64,000 nucleotides of DNA, from assembly GCF_000764205.1 (NCBI RefSeq), contig NZ_JQDZ01000009.1, forward strand, positions 1 through 64,000. Direction: 5' to 3'. The position numbers were made by a program, and so were the translations under genes. The stretch comes from Thalassotalea sp. ND16A (GTDB taxonomy: Bacteria; Pseudomonadota; Gammaproteobacteria; Enterobacterales; Alteromonadaceae). Under the pieces are notes generated by a model that was not told the origin of the DNA, ran no database searches, and worked only from the letters and a program-made list of their open reading frames with translations. Shown here one piece after another: positions 24,635 to 32,740 of this stretch (its first letter is position 1; the number at the start of each line of letters is the position of its first letter).

Positions 24635-26497
24635 TTACTTATCGTATTCAAACACCTCTATAAAGGGTGCTAATGTCGGCAGGATCACTTGTAAGTTTGG
24701 CTGATAGGCTTGCCATCTTGCTAATGCGTTTCGGTTTATTGGTGCAGTTACATCACGGTAGCTTGGCGTAGTTATCGCTCTATTTTTAGCACCTTGTCGA
24801 TAGCTGTTTATGTCTTCATGCCAATCCACACCGATAAACTCAAGTACAGTGGTTACGGTTGCGTCAAAGTCAGCTACCAGATCCTCATATTTATATTCAA
24901 ACCAGGAGCCCTGAAGATAGTCACGATAACTCAACCACAAGTTCATCACGGCTTCATAGGCAGCTGCCGTTTTCTCAATATCGAGAAAATTTGCCATAGC
25001 ATTGTTTAGATCGAATTTTTGCATGAAACAACTCAGGCATGCATCGCGCGGGTCCCGCAAAGCAACAATGATCCTGGCCTGTGGAAACAATAATTTTGCC
25101 AGCCCTAGATGGACAATATTCAATGGCAATTTATCCACTACCCGTTTGGTGCTTAGATCGTCAAAATATCGATGACAAATATCGATATAGTGCTGACGCA
25201 TACGCGTTATATCCTCAGCGGTTAAATTTTCCAGGCCCTGTGGATAGGCACCTGCAATTGCTCGTATTTCGTTAATAATGATAGCCAAAGGTGAGCGTTC
25301 ATCGGTAGTCACCAATTGCGGATGCGCTTTTAAGATTTGTTCCATTAACGTGGTGCCAGAACGAGGGAAGCCAACAAAAAAAACAGGGCTAAAATCAACT
25401 GTAGCAGCATGTTTAGCAGATAGCTGCGCTAATTTATCATTGCTGAAATAGCTATTGATTGCTTTGACATCGTTCATAAACTTATCGGCATCAATATCGT
25501 CGTTAGCGCATACTTTGGCCATAATGTTATTGGATTGTTGAAAGGCCTTAAACGCTTCTGCATTTTTACCACTGGCATCTAAAGCCAAGCCAAGTTGATT
25601 GAATGCTTCTATTTGTTCTTTCGGTGAGAGCCCTTGCATAATCGCAGTTTTTAAACTTTGCTCGGCGCCGGCAAGTTCTTTTTGCCGTCTAAGAATAATT
25701 CCTCGGATCAAAGACGCTCTCGGCATTTTTGGCTGCAATGTTACGACTTCTTCGATTACCAGCTTGGCTTCATCGAGCTGATTAATTAGCTCTAAATTAC
25801 TGGCCAGTTGAATTTTTAATTCCACATTGTCGGGTTCAATAACTATGCCTTTACGGATCACCGCTATTGCTGAATGAGTGTCATGTTGAGCTAGGTGTAC
25901 TGAAGCTAAATTCAGCAAAGCTGAAATATCATCTGGAAAAGCGGCTAAAATTTTCAAGCACAGTGGCTTGGCCTCATCGCTCCGATCTAGAGTTAATAAA
26001 GCAGTCGCGGCATTACCTAATGCGGAAAAGTTATTGGCATCTAATGTTATCGCCTGTTTAAAACATTCATAAGCTTCATCAATACGGTTTTGCGCGGCGA
26101 GTGCATTGCCTAAATTTGAATAAAAGTCAGTTTGGCTATGATCTAACGCAATCGCTTGCCTGAAACTTTTTTCCGCTTGCTCAAACTGCCCTTTTTGTAA
26201 ATTAACCACAGCAACCATATGATGCGCATCGGCGTATTCAGGCTCTTGCTCTAATATCTCTAAATAGACGGCTTCGGCTTGCGCGATGTTGCCCTCACGA
26301 TGGCGCTGTTTGGCAACATTTAAACGTTCAACAGCCGCTGCAGAGGGTATTTTGTCTGTTATTTCGTTTTTGCTTAGGTCTTTATTTTCAACGGCTAAAG
26401 AATTAACTTTTGGCGTTAAAGCCGTTGTTTTTTGTTGCGGTTTGGCTTCCGTATTCACGGTTGGCTTTTTACGCCTAAATAAGTTCATCCAGCTCAT
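24635..26497 (-). CDS. TPR-sulfotransferase two-domain protein
   Basis: A 620-residue cytoplasmic protein. The first 60 residues are basic and low-complexity. Residues 65-340 hold about eight TPR units (AEAVYLEILEQEPEYADAHH, QAEKSFRQAIALDHSQTDFY, and so on). Residues 365-610 form a sulfotransferase domain with the PAPS 5'-phosphosulfate loop FFVGFPRSGTTLMEQIL and the 3'-phosphate motif VALRDPRDACLSCF. Such proteins transfer sulfate to a carbohydrate, protein or lipid; the acceptor is unknown. ATG 26495-26497 is used; a GTG 27 bases upstream is less likely. It is a single gene beside a MITE-like element. Confidence 0.9.
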   Translation of the reverse strand: MSWMNLFRRKKPTVNTEAKPQQKTTALTPKVNSLAVENKDLSKNEITDKIPSAAAVERLNVAKQRHREGNIAQAEAVYLEILEQEPEYADAHHMVAVVNLQKGQFEQAEKSFRQAIALDHSQTDFYSNLGNALAAQNRIDEAYECFKQAITLDANNFSALGNAATALLTLDRSDEAKPLCLKILAAFPDDISALLNLASVHLAQHDTHSAIAVIRKGIVIEPDNVELKIQLASNLELINQLDEAKLVIEEVVTLQPKMPRASLIRGIILRRQKELAGAEQSLKTAIMQGLSPKEQIEAFNQLGLALDASGKNAEAFKAFQQSNNIMAKVCANDDIDADKFMNDVKAINSYFSNDKLAQLSAKHAATVDFSPVFFVGFPRSGTTLMEQILKAHPQLVTTDERSPLAIIINEIRAIAGAYPQGLENLTAEDITRMRQHYIDICHRYFDDLSTKRVVDKLPLNIVHLGLAKLLFPQARIIVALRDPRDACLSCFMQKFDLNNAMANFLDIEKTAAAYEAVMNLWLSYRDYLQGSWFEYKYEDLVADFDATVTTVLEFIGVDWHEDINSYRQGAKNRAITTPSYRDVTAPINRNALARWQAYQPNLQVILPTLAPFIEVFEYDK

Positions 26498-26559
26498 AAT
26501 TTTTTCATCGTAATAAAAATACACAGATGCTGAAATGTAGCATTATCAATGACAAAATC

Positions 26560-26790
26560 ATACCAATTTGATTATGTATATGCTCTACTTTTTCATGAGG
26601 AAAAACGGATAAATACAATGCATAAAATTTAGTAAGTAGTTATTCTACTTATCAATTTTATAAAGCAGTAGTTATTTGTTTTATCTCAGGCATCCATGCC
26701 TTCGGTTCTTAGAACTGCTTCGCAAAGAAGAATTGTTCCATACAATTCTTTAACCATTAAAAATGAGTAGATATTTAATCAACTTGGTAT
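26560..26790. mobile_element. MITE-like element with ATACCAA / TTGGTAT terminal inverted repeats
   Basis: The left end ATACCAATTTGATTA and the right end TTAATCAACTTGGTAT are inverse copies. Further inside, TATGCTCTACTTTTT on the left pairs with AAAAATGAGTAGATA on the right. The 231-bp body has no ORF. Related elements lie at 27755-27787 (single end), 53329-53592 and 62281-62353. Confidence 0.7.
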
Positions 26791-26919
26791 TTACCCAAAG
26801 AGAAGCGAAAATTAATTGTTGTTAACAGACGATTGGTAAACAGATAATTCTTCTAGCTATCTAGGAGGAGGTAGACGAAAACAGAGTGATATTGTGAGTT
26901 GAGACTGTGATTTGAAGTT

Positions 26920-27034
26920 GGGTGGCCCCCCTCCTAGCCAACATCCCGGCACATGAGTCGTCTGCTGCGGTTGCTTCCTTCCGGACCTGGCCGAGTTCAC
27001 AGAGTATCATTGCGGGAGGACCAAGAGAGGCACC
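26920..27034 (-). ncRNA. ffs: 4.5S RNA (signal recognition particle RNA)
   Basis: The minus strand contains the universally conserved SRP hairpin, seen as CAGGTCCGGAAGGAAGCA, flanked by pairing arms (CCTCCCGCAAT and ATGTGCCGGGATG). The outer helix pairs GGTGCCTCTCTTGG at the 5' end with CTAGGAGGGGGGCCACC at the 3' end. The roughly 115-nt length matches the 114 nt of E. coli 4.5S RNA. It binds Ffh to target membrane proteins. A promoter about 35 bases upstream implies a 5' leader to be removed by RNase P, as in E. coli. Exact ends are estimated from the outer helix. Confidence 0.93.
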
Positions 27035-27070
27035 ATAATGGCTACCAACAATTTGCCGATAGCGAGGCGC

Positions 27071-27099
27071 ATTATGGCGAATTGTTTACCGCTGCGCAA
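27071..27099 (-). promoter_or_regulatory. Promoter of ffs
   Basis: On the minus strand TTGCGC and CATAAT are 17 bases apart. A G/C-rich discriminator (GCGCCTCGC) follows, as in stable-RNA promoters. The start would lie about 30 bases before mature 4.5S RNA. Confidence 0.65.
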
Positions 27100-27135
27100 G
27101 GGCTATTTTAAGAAATGGATTAAAAATTATAAGCG

Positions 27136-27726
27136 TTAAAAATATTGAGGGTTTTTTGCACAATCCTTGTTGAAAATTTGCTTAAAGTGACGCAACTCAG
27201 CACTGATCTCTGCGGTGATTAATCTCGGTTGGTAAAACACCACCTGTTTATTGATAAAGTCAAACTGGACTGGCAATACTGGTATCTTGCCTTGTTTGGC
27301 TATGTGCAAAAAGCCTGATTTCCATTCGATGACTTTTGAGCGTGTACCTTCAGGAGCAATAACTAAGATAAGTTGCTCTTGTTTGGCGAATTTTTCCACC
27401 ATTTGCCCCACCACACCATGCGCTGATTTACGGTCAATCGCTATCCCGCCCAGAGCTTTTAGCCAAATTTTAAATGGCCAGATAAAGATAGAGTCTTTAC
27501 CGAGAAAGTTTAATTTCACCCCCAACGCCAGTTTGACAATTACACCGATAACAAAATCCCAATTTGAAGTATGTGGCGCTACTGCCAAAATCAACTTCTT
27601 CTCATTGGGGAAATTACCTTTAATCTGCCAACCCGATAACCGCAGCAATTTTTCGCCTAGCCATTTAGTAAATACGCCCTCAGTTTTAGGAATATTTACC
27701 GGTAATACCGGAATATTAGGACTCAT
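27136..27726 (-). CDS. 1-acyl-glycerol-3-phosphate acyltransferase family (PlsC-like)
   Basis: A 196-residue lysophospholipid-acyltransferase-family protein. The HX4D motif is HTSNWDF (about residues 52-58), the substrate motif is APEGTRSK, and IPVLPVQFDF follows. It lacks long membrane segments apart from a hydrophobic stretch near 60-75. Proteins of this size transfer acyl groups in phospholipid or ornithine-lipid synthesis; the exact substrate is unclear. It is monocistronic, between ffs and the DUF3014 gene. Confidence 0.86.
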   Translation of the reverse strand: MSPNIPVLPVNIPKTEGVFTKWLGEKLLRLSGWQIKGNFPNEKKLILAVAPHTSNWDFVIGVIVKLALGVKLNFLGKDSIFIWPFKIWLKALGGIAIDRKSAHGVVGQMVEKFAKQEQLILVIAPEGTRSKVIEWKSGFLHIAKQGKIPVLPVQFDFINKQVVFYQPRLITAEISAELRHFKQIFNKDCAKNPQYF

Positions 27727-27754
27727 AGTCTTTTCTACGCTCCGCGCTGACTCT

Positions 27755-27787
27755 TAAAAATGAGCAGATATTTAATCAACTTGGTAT
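27755..27787. repeat. Single end of the ATACCAA/TTGGTAT element family
   Basis: AAAAATGAGCAGATATTTAA continues into TCAACTTGGTAT, matching the right end of the element at 26560-26790 almost base for base. No left end is nearby. Its last base (27787) is the first base of the TCA that forms the stop codon of the DUF3014 gene on the minus strand. Confidence 0.7.
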
Positions 27788-28689
27788 CACTGTTGCTGTT
27801 GCTGTTGCTGTTGCTTTAATTGATTATCAATTTCTAAGGCAATGGCTTTAACTTGTAGCAAGTTTTCTTTTCCCAGTCGAAGTAATAATTTATCGGCGTC
27901 GGATAGCTCTTCATACTGTAAATTTGAATATTTATAAACCACATTAGGTTGGTTCAATAATGGCTGTTGGACAGGCACTTGCAAGTCTAAAACTCTATCT
28001 AGCGCTTGTTGCAATACCTGCTGAAAATCCTTATCCGGATACCCAAGCTCGCCATAGGCTTGTTCAAATAAGGGTTTGGTTGCAAAAAAGGCTTCAACCA
28101 AAGTGCTCGGTTCAAAAGAGTGCAGTAGTTCGATGTACTGTAAATAACGATTGTAATTTTGTTGATCAAAACGAAATAACTCATTGTTATTGGTTATCAG
28201 TTCTGGCTGTTCGATATTATTGATCTTTAATACTTTAAAAGATCCCGCTAATGGCTGTAAAGGCATATGAGTATAGGCCAAGTCACCACGTGCAAAGTTG
28301 TCAGTAAAAACAACAACCCTGCGTACGATATCATCGGTTAACAATAAATTTAGTAATTCCTTTCGCCAGGATAACTTAACTATTTTTTCATTAATGAAGG
28401 CATCACTGTTATTAAGTTCAGGCAGAATGACGACCGGCTCCGGCAGTGCTTCAGCTTCAGTTTCAATTTCGGCTTCCACCACTTGCGGTTGCTCTTCTAC
28501 CGACTCAACTTCAATAATTTCCGGTTTTCTTTCAGCAACAACGATTGCAGGTTCAGAAGTAACAATCACTTCGTCTTCATTATCCCCGGCAACAAGCAAA
28601 TAAATAAACACCGCCGCTACGGCGACAAAAATAAGAGTAAAAACAATCAAAGATAATGAATTTTTTGTAGTTGATTTAGACAAGTTCAT
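27787..28689 (-). CDS. DUF3014 domain membrane protein with polyglutamine tail
   Basis: A 300-residue protein. A short cytoplasmic N-terminus is followed by a transmembrane helix (about residues 13-34), an acidic Glu/Val/Pro-rich linker (35-90), and a periplasmic DUF3014-type domain (about 95-285). That domain contains RPLAG-like PLQPLAGSFKVLKI and FATKPLFEQAYGELGYPDKDF. The protein ends in LKQQQQQQQQ encoded by a (CAACAG)n run, and the stop codon is formed at the border with a repeat element. Function unknown. The true ancestral C-terminus may have been replaced by the repeat insertion. Confidence 0.85.
   Translation of the reverse strand: MNLSKSTTKNSLSLIVFTLIFVAVAAVFIYLLVAGDNEDEVIVTSEPAIVVAERKPEIIEVESVEEQPQVVEAEIETEAEALPEPVVILPELNNSDAFINEKIVKLSWRKELLNLLLTDDIVRRVVVFTDNFARGDLAYTHMPLQPLAGSFKVLKINNIEQPELITNNNELFRFDQQNYNRYLQYIELLHSFEPSTLVEAFFATKPLFEQAYGELGYPDKDFQQVLQQALDRVLDLQVPVQQPLLNQPNVVYKYSNLQYEELSDADKLLLRLGKENLLQVKAIALEIDNQLKQQQQQQQQ
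27791..27814. repeat. Hexanucleotide microsatellite (TGTTGC)4 at the DUF3014 gene end
   Basis: Four perfect TGTTGC units encode Gln-Gln repeats on the minus strand. Being in units of 6 bases, copy changes would alter tail length without a frameshift. Confidence 0.9.
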
Positions 28690-28756
28690 TCCTAATAAAA
28701 AGAGGTTTTACCATTATAAAGATAGCCAAAACTGGATTAAGTTCCAAGCAAAACCA

Positions 28757-28798
28757 TGTTAAATGTTAAATGTTAAATGTTAATTGTTAATTGTTAAC
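28757..28798. repeat. Heptanucleotide tandem array, units TGTTAAA / TGTTAAT
   Basis: Six 7-bp units: three TGTTAAA, two TGTTAAT and one TGTTAAC. The last unit contains the maiA stop codon (TTA at 28794-28796), so the array begins inside the gene end. Confidence 0.92.
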
Positions 28799-29435
28799 TT
28801 GCATCGTCTTGGTTTTCTGGCAAGGCTTCGATGAAAGCGTGAAGCTTGTTACAATTTTCATGGATGCTATTGATTAATGGGAACGCTTGCATATTCACGT
28901 TAAAACGCTGGGCATTGTAAATTTGTGGAATCAAACACAGATCGGCAATAGTAAGCTGATTACCAAAACAATATTTTCCGGCGCTACTGACTAAGCGCTT
29001 TTCTATGGCAGTAAAGCCTTGTTCTATCCAATGGTGATACCAGGCCGTTTTTTGATCATCGGTTACGTTAAGTTGCTTCGATAAATACTGCAGAACCCTG
29101 AGATTATTTAAAGGATGAATATCCATAGCCAAATCATAAGCGAATGCCTTTACCAGTGCTTTATCTTTTATGTTCTGTGGATAGAGAGCCACTGAATTGT
29201 CCAGATCTTCCAGGTAATCGATAATGGCTAGCGATTGATTGAGGCTAAACTCCCCGTCAACCAAAGTTGGTACTAAATGATTCGGGTTTAATTCAATATA
29301 ATCTTTACTGTGCTGTTGGCCACCATCTTTTACCAAATGCACCGAGATCAATTCATGTTCAATCTGCTTTAAGTTTAAGGCTATGCGCACTCGATATGCC
29401 GCAGAGGAGCGCCAGTAACCATATAATTTTATCAT
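28794..29435 (-). CDS. maiA: Maleylacetoacetate isomerase (zeta-class GST)
   Basis: MaiA isomerises maleylacetoacetate to fumarylacetoacetate with glutathione, a late step of tyrosine/homogentisate breakdown. The 213-residue protein has the thioredoxin-like N-terminal domain with YWRSSAAYRVRIALNLK, the glutathione-site NPNHLVPTLV, and SLAIIDYLED. The helical C-terminal domain contains GNQLTIADLCLIPQIYNA. It lies 28 bases after the TyrR-like gene on the same strand, in a phenylalanine-catabolic group. Its stop codon lies within a 7-bp repeat array. Confidence 0.93.
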   Translation of the reverse strand: MIKLYGYWRSSAAYRVRIALNLKQIEHELISVHLVKDGGQQHSKDYIELNPNHLVPTLVDGEFSLNQSLAIIDYLEDLDNSVALYPQNIKDKALVKAFAYDLAMDIHPLNNLRVLQYLSKQLNVTDDQKTAWYHHWIEQGFTAIEKRLVSSAGKYCFGNQLTIADLCLIPQIYNAQRFNVNMQAFPLINSIHENCNKLHAFIEALPENQDDAS

Positions 29436-29463
29436 TGTTGCAGTATCCCTTAATGTTACAATA

Positions 29464-31014
29464 TTAAATCTTCACTGTTTTTTTGTTGATATTATATTCT
29501 CTGAGCTTGTTGGCGATGGCGGTATGACTTAAGCCCAGTTTATTCGCTAATTGTCTGGTACTTGGAAACGCCGGATATAATTTTCGTAGTAAGTCGGCTT
29601 CAAAGCCTTTAACCGCTTCTTCTAACGTGCCTTTGAATTCTTGCTCTAAATAGCCGTGATCACGGGTATAATTAGGCAATTGCAGATGGGCAATTGAGAT
29701 GATATCACCTTCAACTAAAGATACTGCTCTTAAAATAACACTTTCGAGTTGGCGAACATTGCCGGGCCATGGATAATGTTCGATAAATTCACTACAACTG
29801 TTATCAAAATTCACCATAGAGCGGTGATTGAGTTGTGCGGCTTTGCGCATAAACATATCGGCTAATGGCAAAATGTCCTGACGACGTTCACGCAGTGGTG
29901 GGATGGATAATCCTAAAACATTCAACCGGTAATATAAATCTTCTCGAAACTCGCCTTTTTCAACCAAAGATAATAAGTCTTTACTGGTGGCACTAATAAA
30001 ACGAATGTCGACGTTTATTTCATTTTCATCATCCACCCGTCTGAAACTGCCATCTACCAGTACCCGTATTAATTTAGCTTGCAGTTTATCTGACATTTCT
30101 GCGACTTCATCGAGGAAAATAGTACCACCATCGGCAATTTCAAAAATGCCTTTTTTAATATCATCGGCATTGATTATTTTACCGAAAAGTTCGGTTTCAC
30201 TGGCATCATCAGGAAGCGCCGCACAATTTAAGACCACAAATGGTTGCTCACCGCGATCGCTGGCATTATGACAAGAGCGAGCTAATAGTTCTTTACCCGT
30301 GCCTGTTTCACCCATCAGTAAAATTGACGAATCTAAATGTGCCATTCGGCGAGCTTCTCTAACCACTTTGCGCATCGCGGTAGAATTGACTAATACGTCA
30401 GAAAAGTCATTATCTTTTGGGTTATTAAAGGCATTGATTTGCTGCCCTAATCGAGCTTCTGATTTCAGCATTAAGATCGCGCCAGCAATGACTTTATCGT
30501 CATTTTCACCCGGTACGGTGAATGGCAAAATATCAGCAACATAATCTTCATCTAATAATTTTAATTTGCGGGTGTGTGGCAGAACTTCGTCGGACTCCAT
30601 ATAACGAGTAAAATTAAAACCTTTTACCCATTGGCTGATTGGCTGGCCGACAATTTCATCCAACTCGCTGGCAATCTTTTGTTGCGCAACGTCATTAAGA
30701 CCATAAACCGAAGCCTTAGCATCGATAGAAATTACCGGGTCGGGTAACGTTCGTACGATTGTATCGAGCACCTTGCGTTCACGCTCTGATGGCATAAAGG
30801 TGGTCGTTTTTACATCTATCACGCCTTCAATCAAACGTAATTTCGGCATAAAATCTTGCAATTGAGTGAATTCTAAATCAGGAATATGGACAAATATTTG
30901 TCCAGATTCGGTCATCGCATCGATACCTTTAATGTTTATTTCACGATCAACAAATATCGCAAAAACTTGCTGAGCAATTCCTACTCGATCTTGACAGGTA
31001 ATTTCTAATCGCAC
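29464..31014 (-). CDS. tyrR: TyrR/PhhR aromatic amino acid regulator
   Basis: A 516-residue regulator. An N-terminal ACT domain (about 1-75, MRLEITCQDRVGIAQQVF) is followed by a PAS domain (about 78-190) and an AAA+ sigma-54-activator-type domain (about 205-435). The AAA+ domain has the Walker A GETGTGKE and GGTIFLDEV. A C-terminal Fis-type HTH ends the protein (LANKLGLSHTAIANKLREY). The GAFTGA loop needed to contact sigma-54 is absent (ELFGKIINADDIKKGIF), as in TyrR and PhhR, so it should act on sigma-70 promoters. Position after phhAB and before maiA suggests it activates phenylalanine/tyrosine breakdown. Confidence 0.94.
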   Translation of the reverse strand: MRLEITCQDRVGIAQQVFAIFVDREINIKGIDAMTESGQIFVHIPDLEFTQLQDFMPKLRLIEGVIDVKTTTFMPSERERKVLDTIVRTLPDPVISIDAKASVYGLNDVAQQKIASELDEIVGQPISQWVKGFNFTRYMESDEVLPHTRKLKLLDEDYVADILPFTVPGENDDKVIAGAILMLKSEARLGQQINAFNNPKDNDFSDVLVNSTAMRKVVREARRMAHLDSSILLMGETGTGKELLARSCHNASDRGEQPFVVLNCAALPDDASETELFGKIINADDIKKGIFEIADGGTIFLDEVAEMSDKLQAKLIRVLVDGSFRRVDDENEINVDIRFISATSKDLLSLVEKGEFREDLYYRLNVLGLSIPPLRERRQDILPLADMFMRKAAQLNHRSMVNFDNSCSEFIEHYPWPGNVRQLESVILRAVSLVEGDIISIAHLQLPNYTRDHGYLEQEFKGTLEEAVKGFEADLLRKLYPAFPSTRQLANKLGLSHTAIANKLREYNINKKTVKI

Positions 31015-31106
31015 GGTTATCTACTTAATATCATTATTGTAAACTTAATTTTACAACAAAAAAGACGATCAATACCAATAGATATTGACCGTCTTTGTTA
31101 AAAAAT

Positions 31107-31129
31107 TAAAGAAACGGAGTTTCTTTAAT
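31107..31129 (-). terminator. Hairpin terminator after the phhB repeat tract
   Basis: TTAAAGAAAC and GTTTCTTTAA form a perfect 10-bp stem around a 3-base loop, with T-rich flanks on the minus strand. It separates phhAB from tyrR and is a variant of the hairpin in each 78-bp repeat unit. Confidence 0.7.
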
Positions 31130-31296
31130 CTAATAACTGATCGGTTTGAGGCTAGCAAGTACGCCAGAAACCTCTCAGTTATTTAAAGAAACTTCGTTTC
31201 TGCTAGTCTAATAACTGATCGGTTTGAGGCTAGAAAGTACGCCAGAAACCTCTCAGTTATTTAAAGAAACTTCGTTTCTGCTAGTCTAATAACTGA
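31109..31296. repeat. 78-bp tandem repeat of the phhB 3' end
   Basis: The word TAACTGATCGG begins at 31134, 31212 and 31290, exactly 78 bases apart. Each unit holds the last codons and stop of phhB (reading TDQLLD-stop on the minus strand), an AGAAAC/GTTTCT hairpin, and AGGTTTCTGGCGTACTTTCT-type spacer. Two full units and one partial unit follow the true gene end. Confidence 0.9.
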
Positions 31297-31622
31297 TCGG
31301 TTTTAGCCGCGCAGATGAAATCGTTTTGGTGTAAGCCGCGAATCGCATGGGTCCACCAAGTGACCGTTACTTTGCCCCATTCGGTTAAAATTGCCGGGTG
31401 ATGAAATTCAGCTTCCGCCAGCTCTGCCACTTTATTGGTAAATGCTAATGCTAATTTAAAATTTTTAAATTTATATACACGTTCCAGCATCATTACTCCA
31501 TCGCGTACTTCCGGGACCCAGTCTGGAATTTGGCCAATAAGTTGTGCCAGTTCTTCATCGGATACTTTCGGAGCATCGCCGCTACACGCGATACATTCTT
31601 GTTTTGCTAATGAGTTTGTCAT
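31281..31622 (-). CDS. phhB: Pterin-4a-carbinolamine dehydratase
   Basis: PhhB recycles the pterin cofactor by dehydrating 4a-hydroxytetrahydropterin made by phenylalanine hydroxylase. The 113-residue protein has the family motif [30 protein letters not shown] (split here only by eye), with the catalytic His pair in FHHP and the later THAIRGLH. It starts 8 bases after phhA. The 3' end, including the stop, is the template of the 78-bp tandem repeat that follows. Confidence 0.95.
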   Translation of the reverse strand: MTNSLAKQECIACSGDAPKVSDEELAQLIGQIPDWVPEVRDGVMMLERVYKFKNFKLALAFTNKVAELAEAEFHHPAILTEWGKVTVTWWTHAIRGLHQNDFICAAKTDQLLD

Positions 31623-31630
31623 TTTTATCC

Positions 31631-32434
31631 TTAGCTTGCTTCTGCTATTTGTTTTTTGGGAAATCGTGGCGCATGCATGCCAAGCTCTTTTGCCTGGGCA
31701 AGTAAGGCCATTAAATCAAGTTTGCTAATACTTTCTAAATCATTAATGGTATTTAACATAAAGTATATTGGCTGCATTATATCGATGCGATAGGGGGTTC
31801 TGAACACTTCCACCACATCCAACATTTCTCGTTTCACTTTATCATCATGCATCGCGTATAAGGTTTCACCTGGTGAAGATAGAATACCGCCACCGTAAAT
31901 CCGCAACCCCTTGTCCGTCGATAATAAGCCAAATTCAACAGTAAACCAGTATAGACGCGCGAGAAAAACTCGGTCTTCTTTACTTGCCGTTAATCCTAAT
32001 TCGCCATACATTTGAGTAAAATTTGCAAACGCAGGGTTCGTCAATAATGGGCAATGGCCAAATATTTCATGGAAAATATCAGGCTCTTGTAAATAATCAA
32101 AATGTTCATCACGACGGATAAAAGTAGCAACGGGAAATTTTTTCTCAGACAGCAGTTTAAAAAATTCACCAAAACCGATTAATGCCGGCACTTGATGACA
32201 TTGCCAGCCCGTCGCCTTTCTTAGTACCTGACTGACTTCTTCTAATTGTGGAATGCGATCTTCTGGCAAATTCAAATCGGCCAACCCCTGGACAAACTCA
32301 TCACACGCTTTATTGTTAATGCAAGCTAACTGACGCGCATATAATTTTTGCCACATTGAATTTTCTTCATCGGTCCATGGTATAAAACCTTGCTGGTCAG
32401 CATCTTTAGAAACATAAGATGTTGTTTTAGCCAT
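31631..32434 (-). CDS. phhA: Phenylalanine 4-monooxygenase
   Basis: PhhA hydroxylates phenylalanine to tyrosine with O2, iron and tetrahydropterin. The 267-residue bacterial-type enzyme lacks the regulatory domain of animal homologues. Iron ligands are visible in [14 protein letters not shown] (two His) and in the Glu of [19 protein letters not shown] is also typical. With PhhB, the TyrR-like regulator and MaiA it forms a phenylalanine-to-homogentisate route, with intermediate genes outside this window. Confidence 0.96.
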   Translation of the reverse strand: MAKTTSYVSKDADQQGFIPWTDEENSMWQKLYARQLACINNKACDEFVQGLADLNLPEDRIPQLEEVSQVLRKATGWQCHQVPALIGFGEFFKLLSEKKFPVATFIRRDEHFDYLQEPDIFHEIFGHCPLLTNPAFANFTQMYGELGLTASKEDRVFLARLYWFTVEFGLLSTDKGLRIYGGGILSSPGETLYAMHDDKVKREMLDVVEVFRTPYRIDIMQPIYFMLNTINDLESISKLDLMALLAQAKELGMHAPRFPKKQIAEAS

Positions 32435-32740
32435 ATAGTTTGATCCTTATATTTGTACCTGTATATTGAAGTTTTTTTTTATTAGTACAGGTCTGATACC
32501 AAATTGGTATAACAGTCAATTAAAGCAGTGCAAAAGACGAGACAACACTGCAGGTAAAATGTCTGTTTATTAGTTGGACTTAAGACTATAAGAACTGGTT
32601 CAGGATGAACAATTTTTACTAACGATGGTGAATTGCCAAGCGTATAAAATACTTTACAACGTTTTTACACAACAGCTTTACGTTGTTGAATTGACTAATA
32701 TTGGTATTATCATTATTCAACCTGAGTTGAGGTTATTTAA
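32435..32740. promoter_or_regulatory. 306-base phhA upstream region with palindromes
   Basis: It contains a 15-bp palindrome ATACCAAATTGGTAT (32496-32510). It also has an inverted repeat ACCTGTA (32457-32463) / TACAGGT (32486-32492) just before phhA. Three TTTAC words at 32653, 32664 and 32677 resemble halves of TyrR boxes (TGTAAAN6TTTACA), but no complete box is present. The region separates phhA from ycjF, both on the minus strand, so it must hold the phhA promoter. Confidence 0.4.

Noticed and set aside
28298-28603. Serine-rich 101-residue ORF opposite the DUF3014 gene
   Set aside because: Its Ser/Thr-rich composition is the antisense image of the Glu/Val/Pro linker codons of the real gene.
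29464-31014. TyrR-like AAA+ protein lacks the GAFTGA motif
   Set aside because: This is typical of TyrR/PhhR regulators, which do not activate sigma-54.
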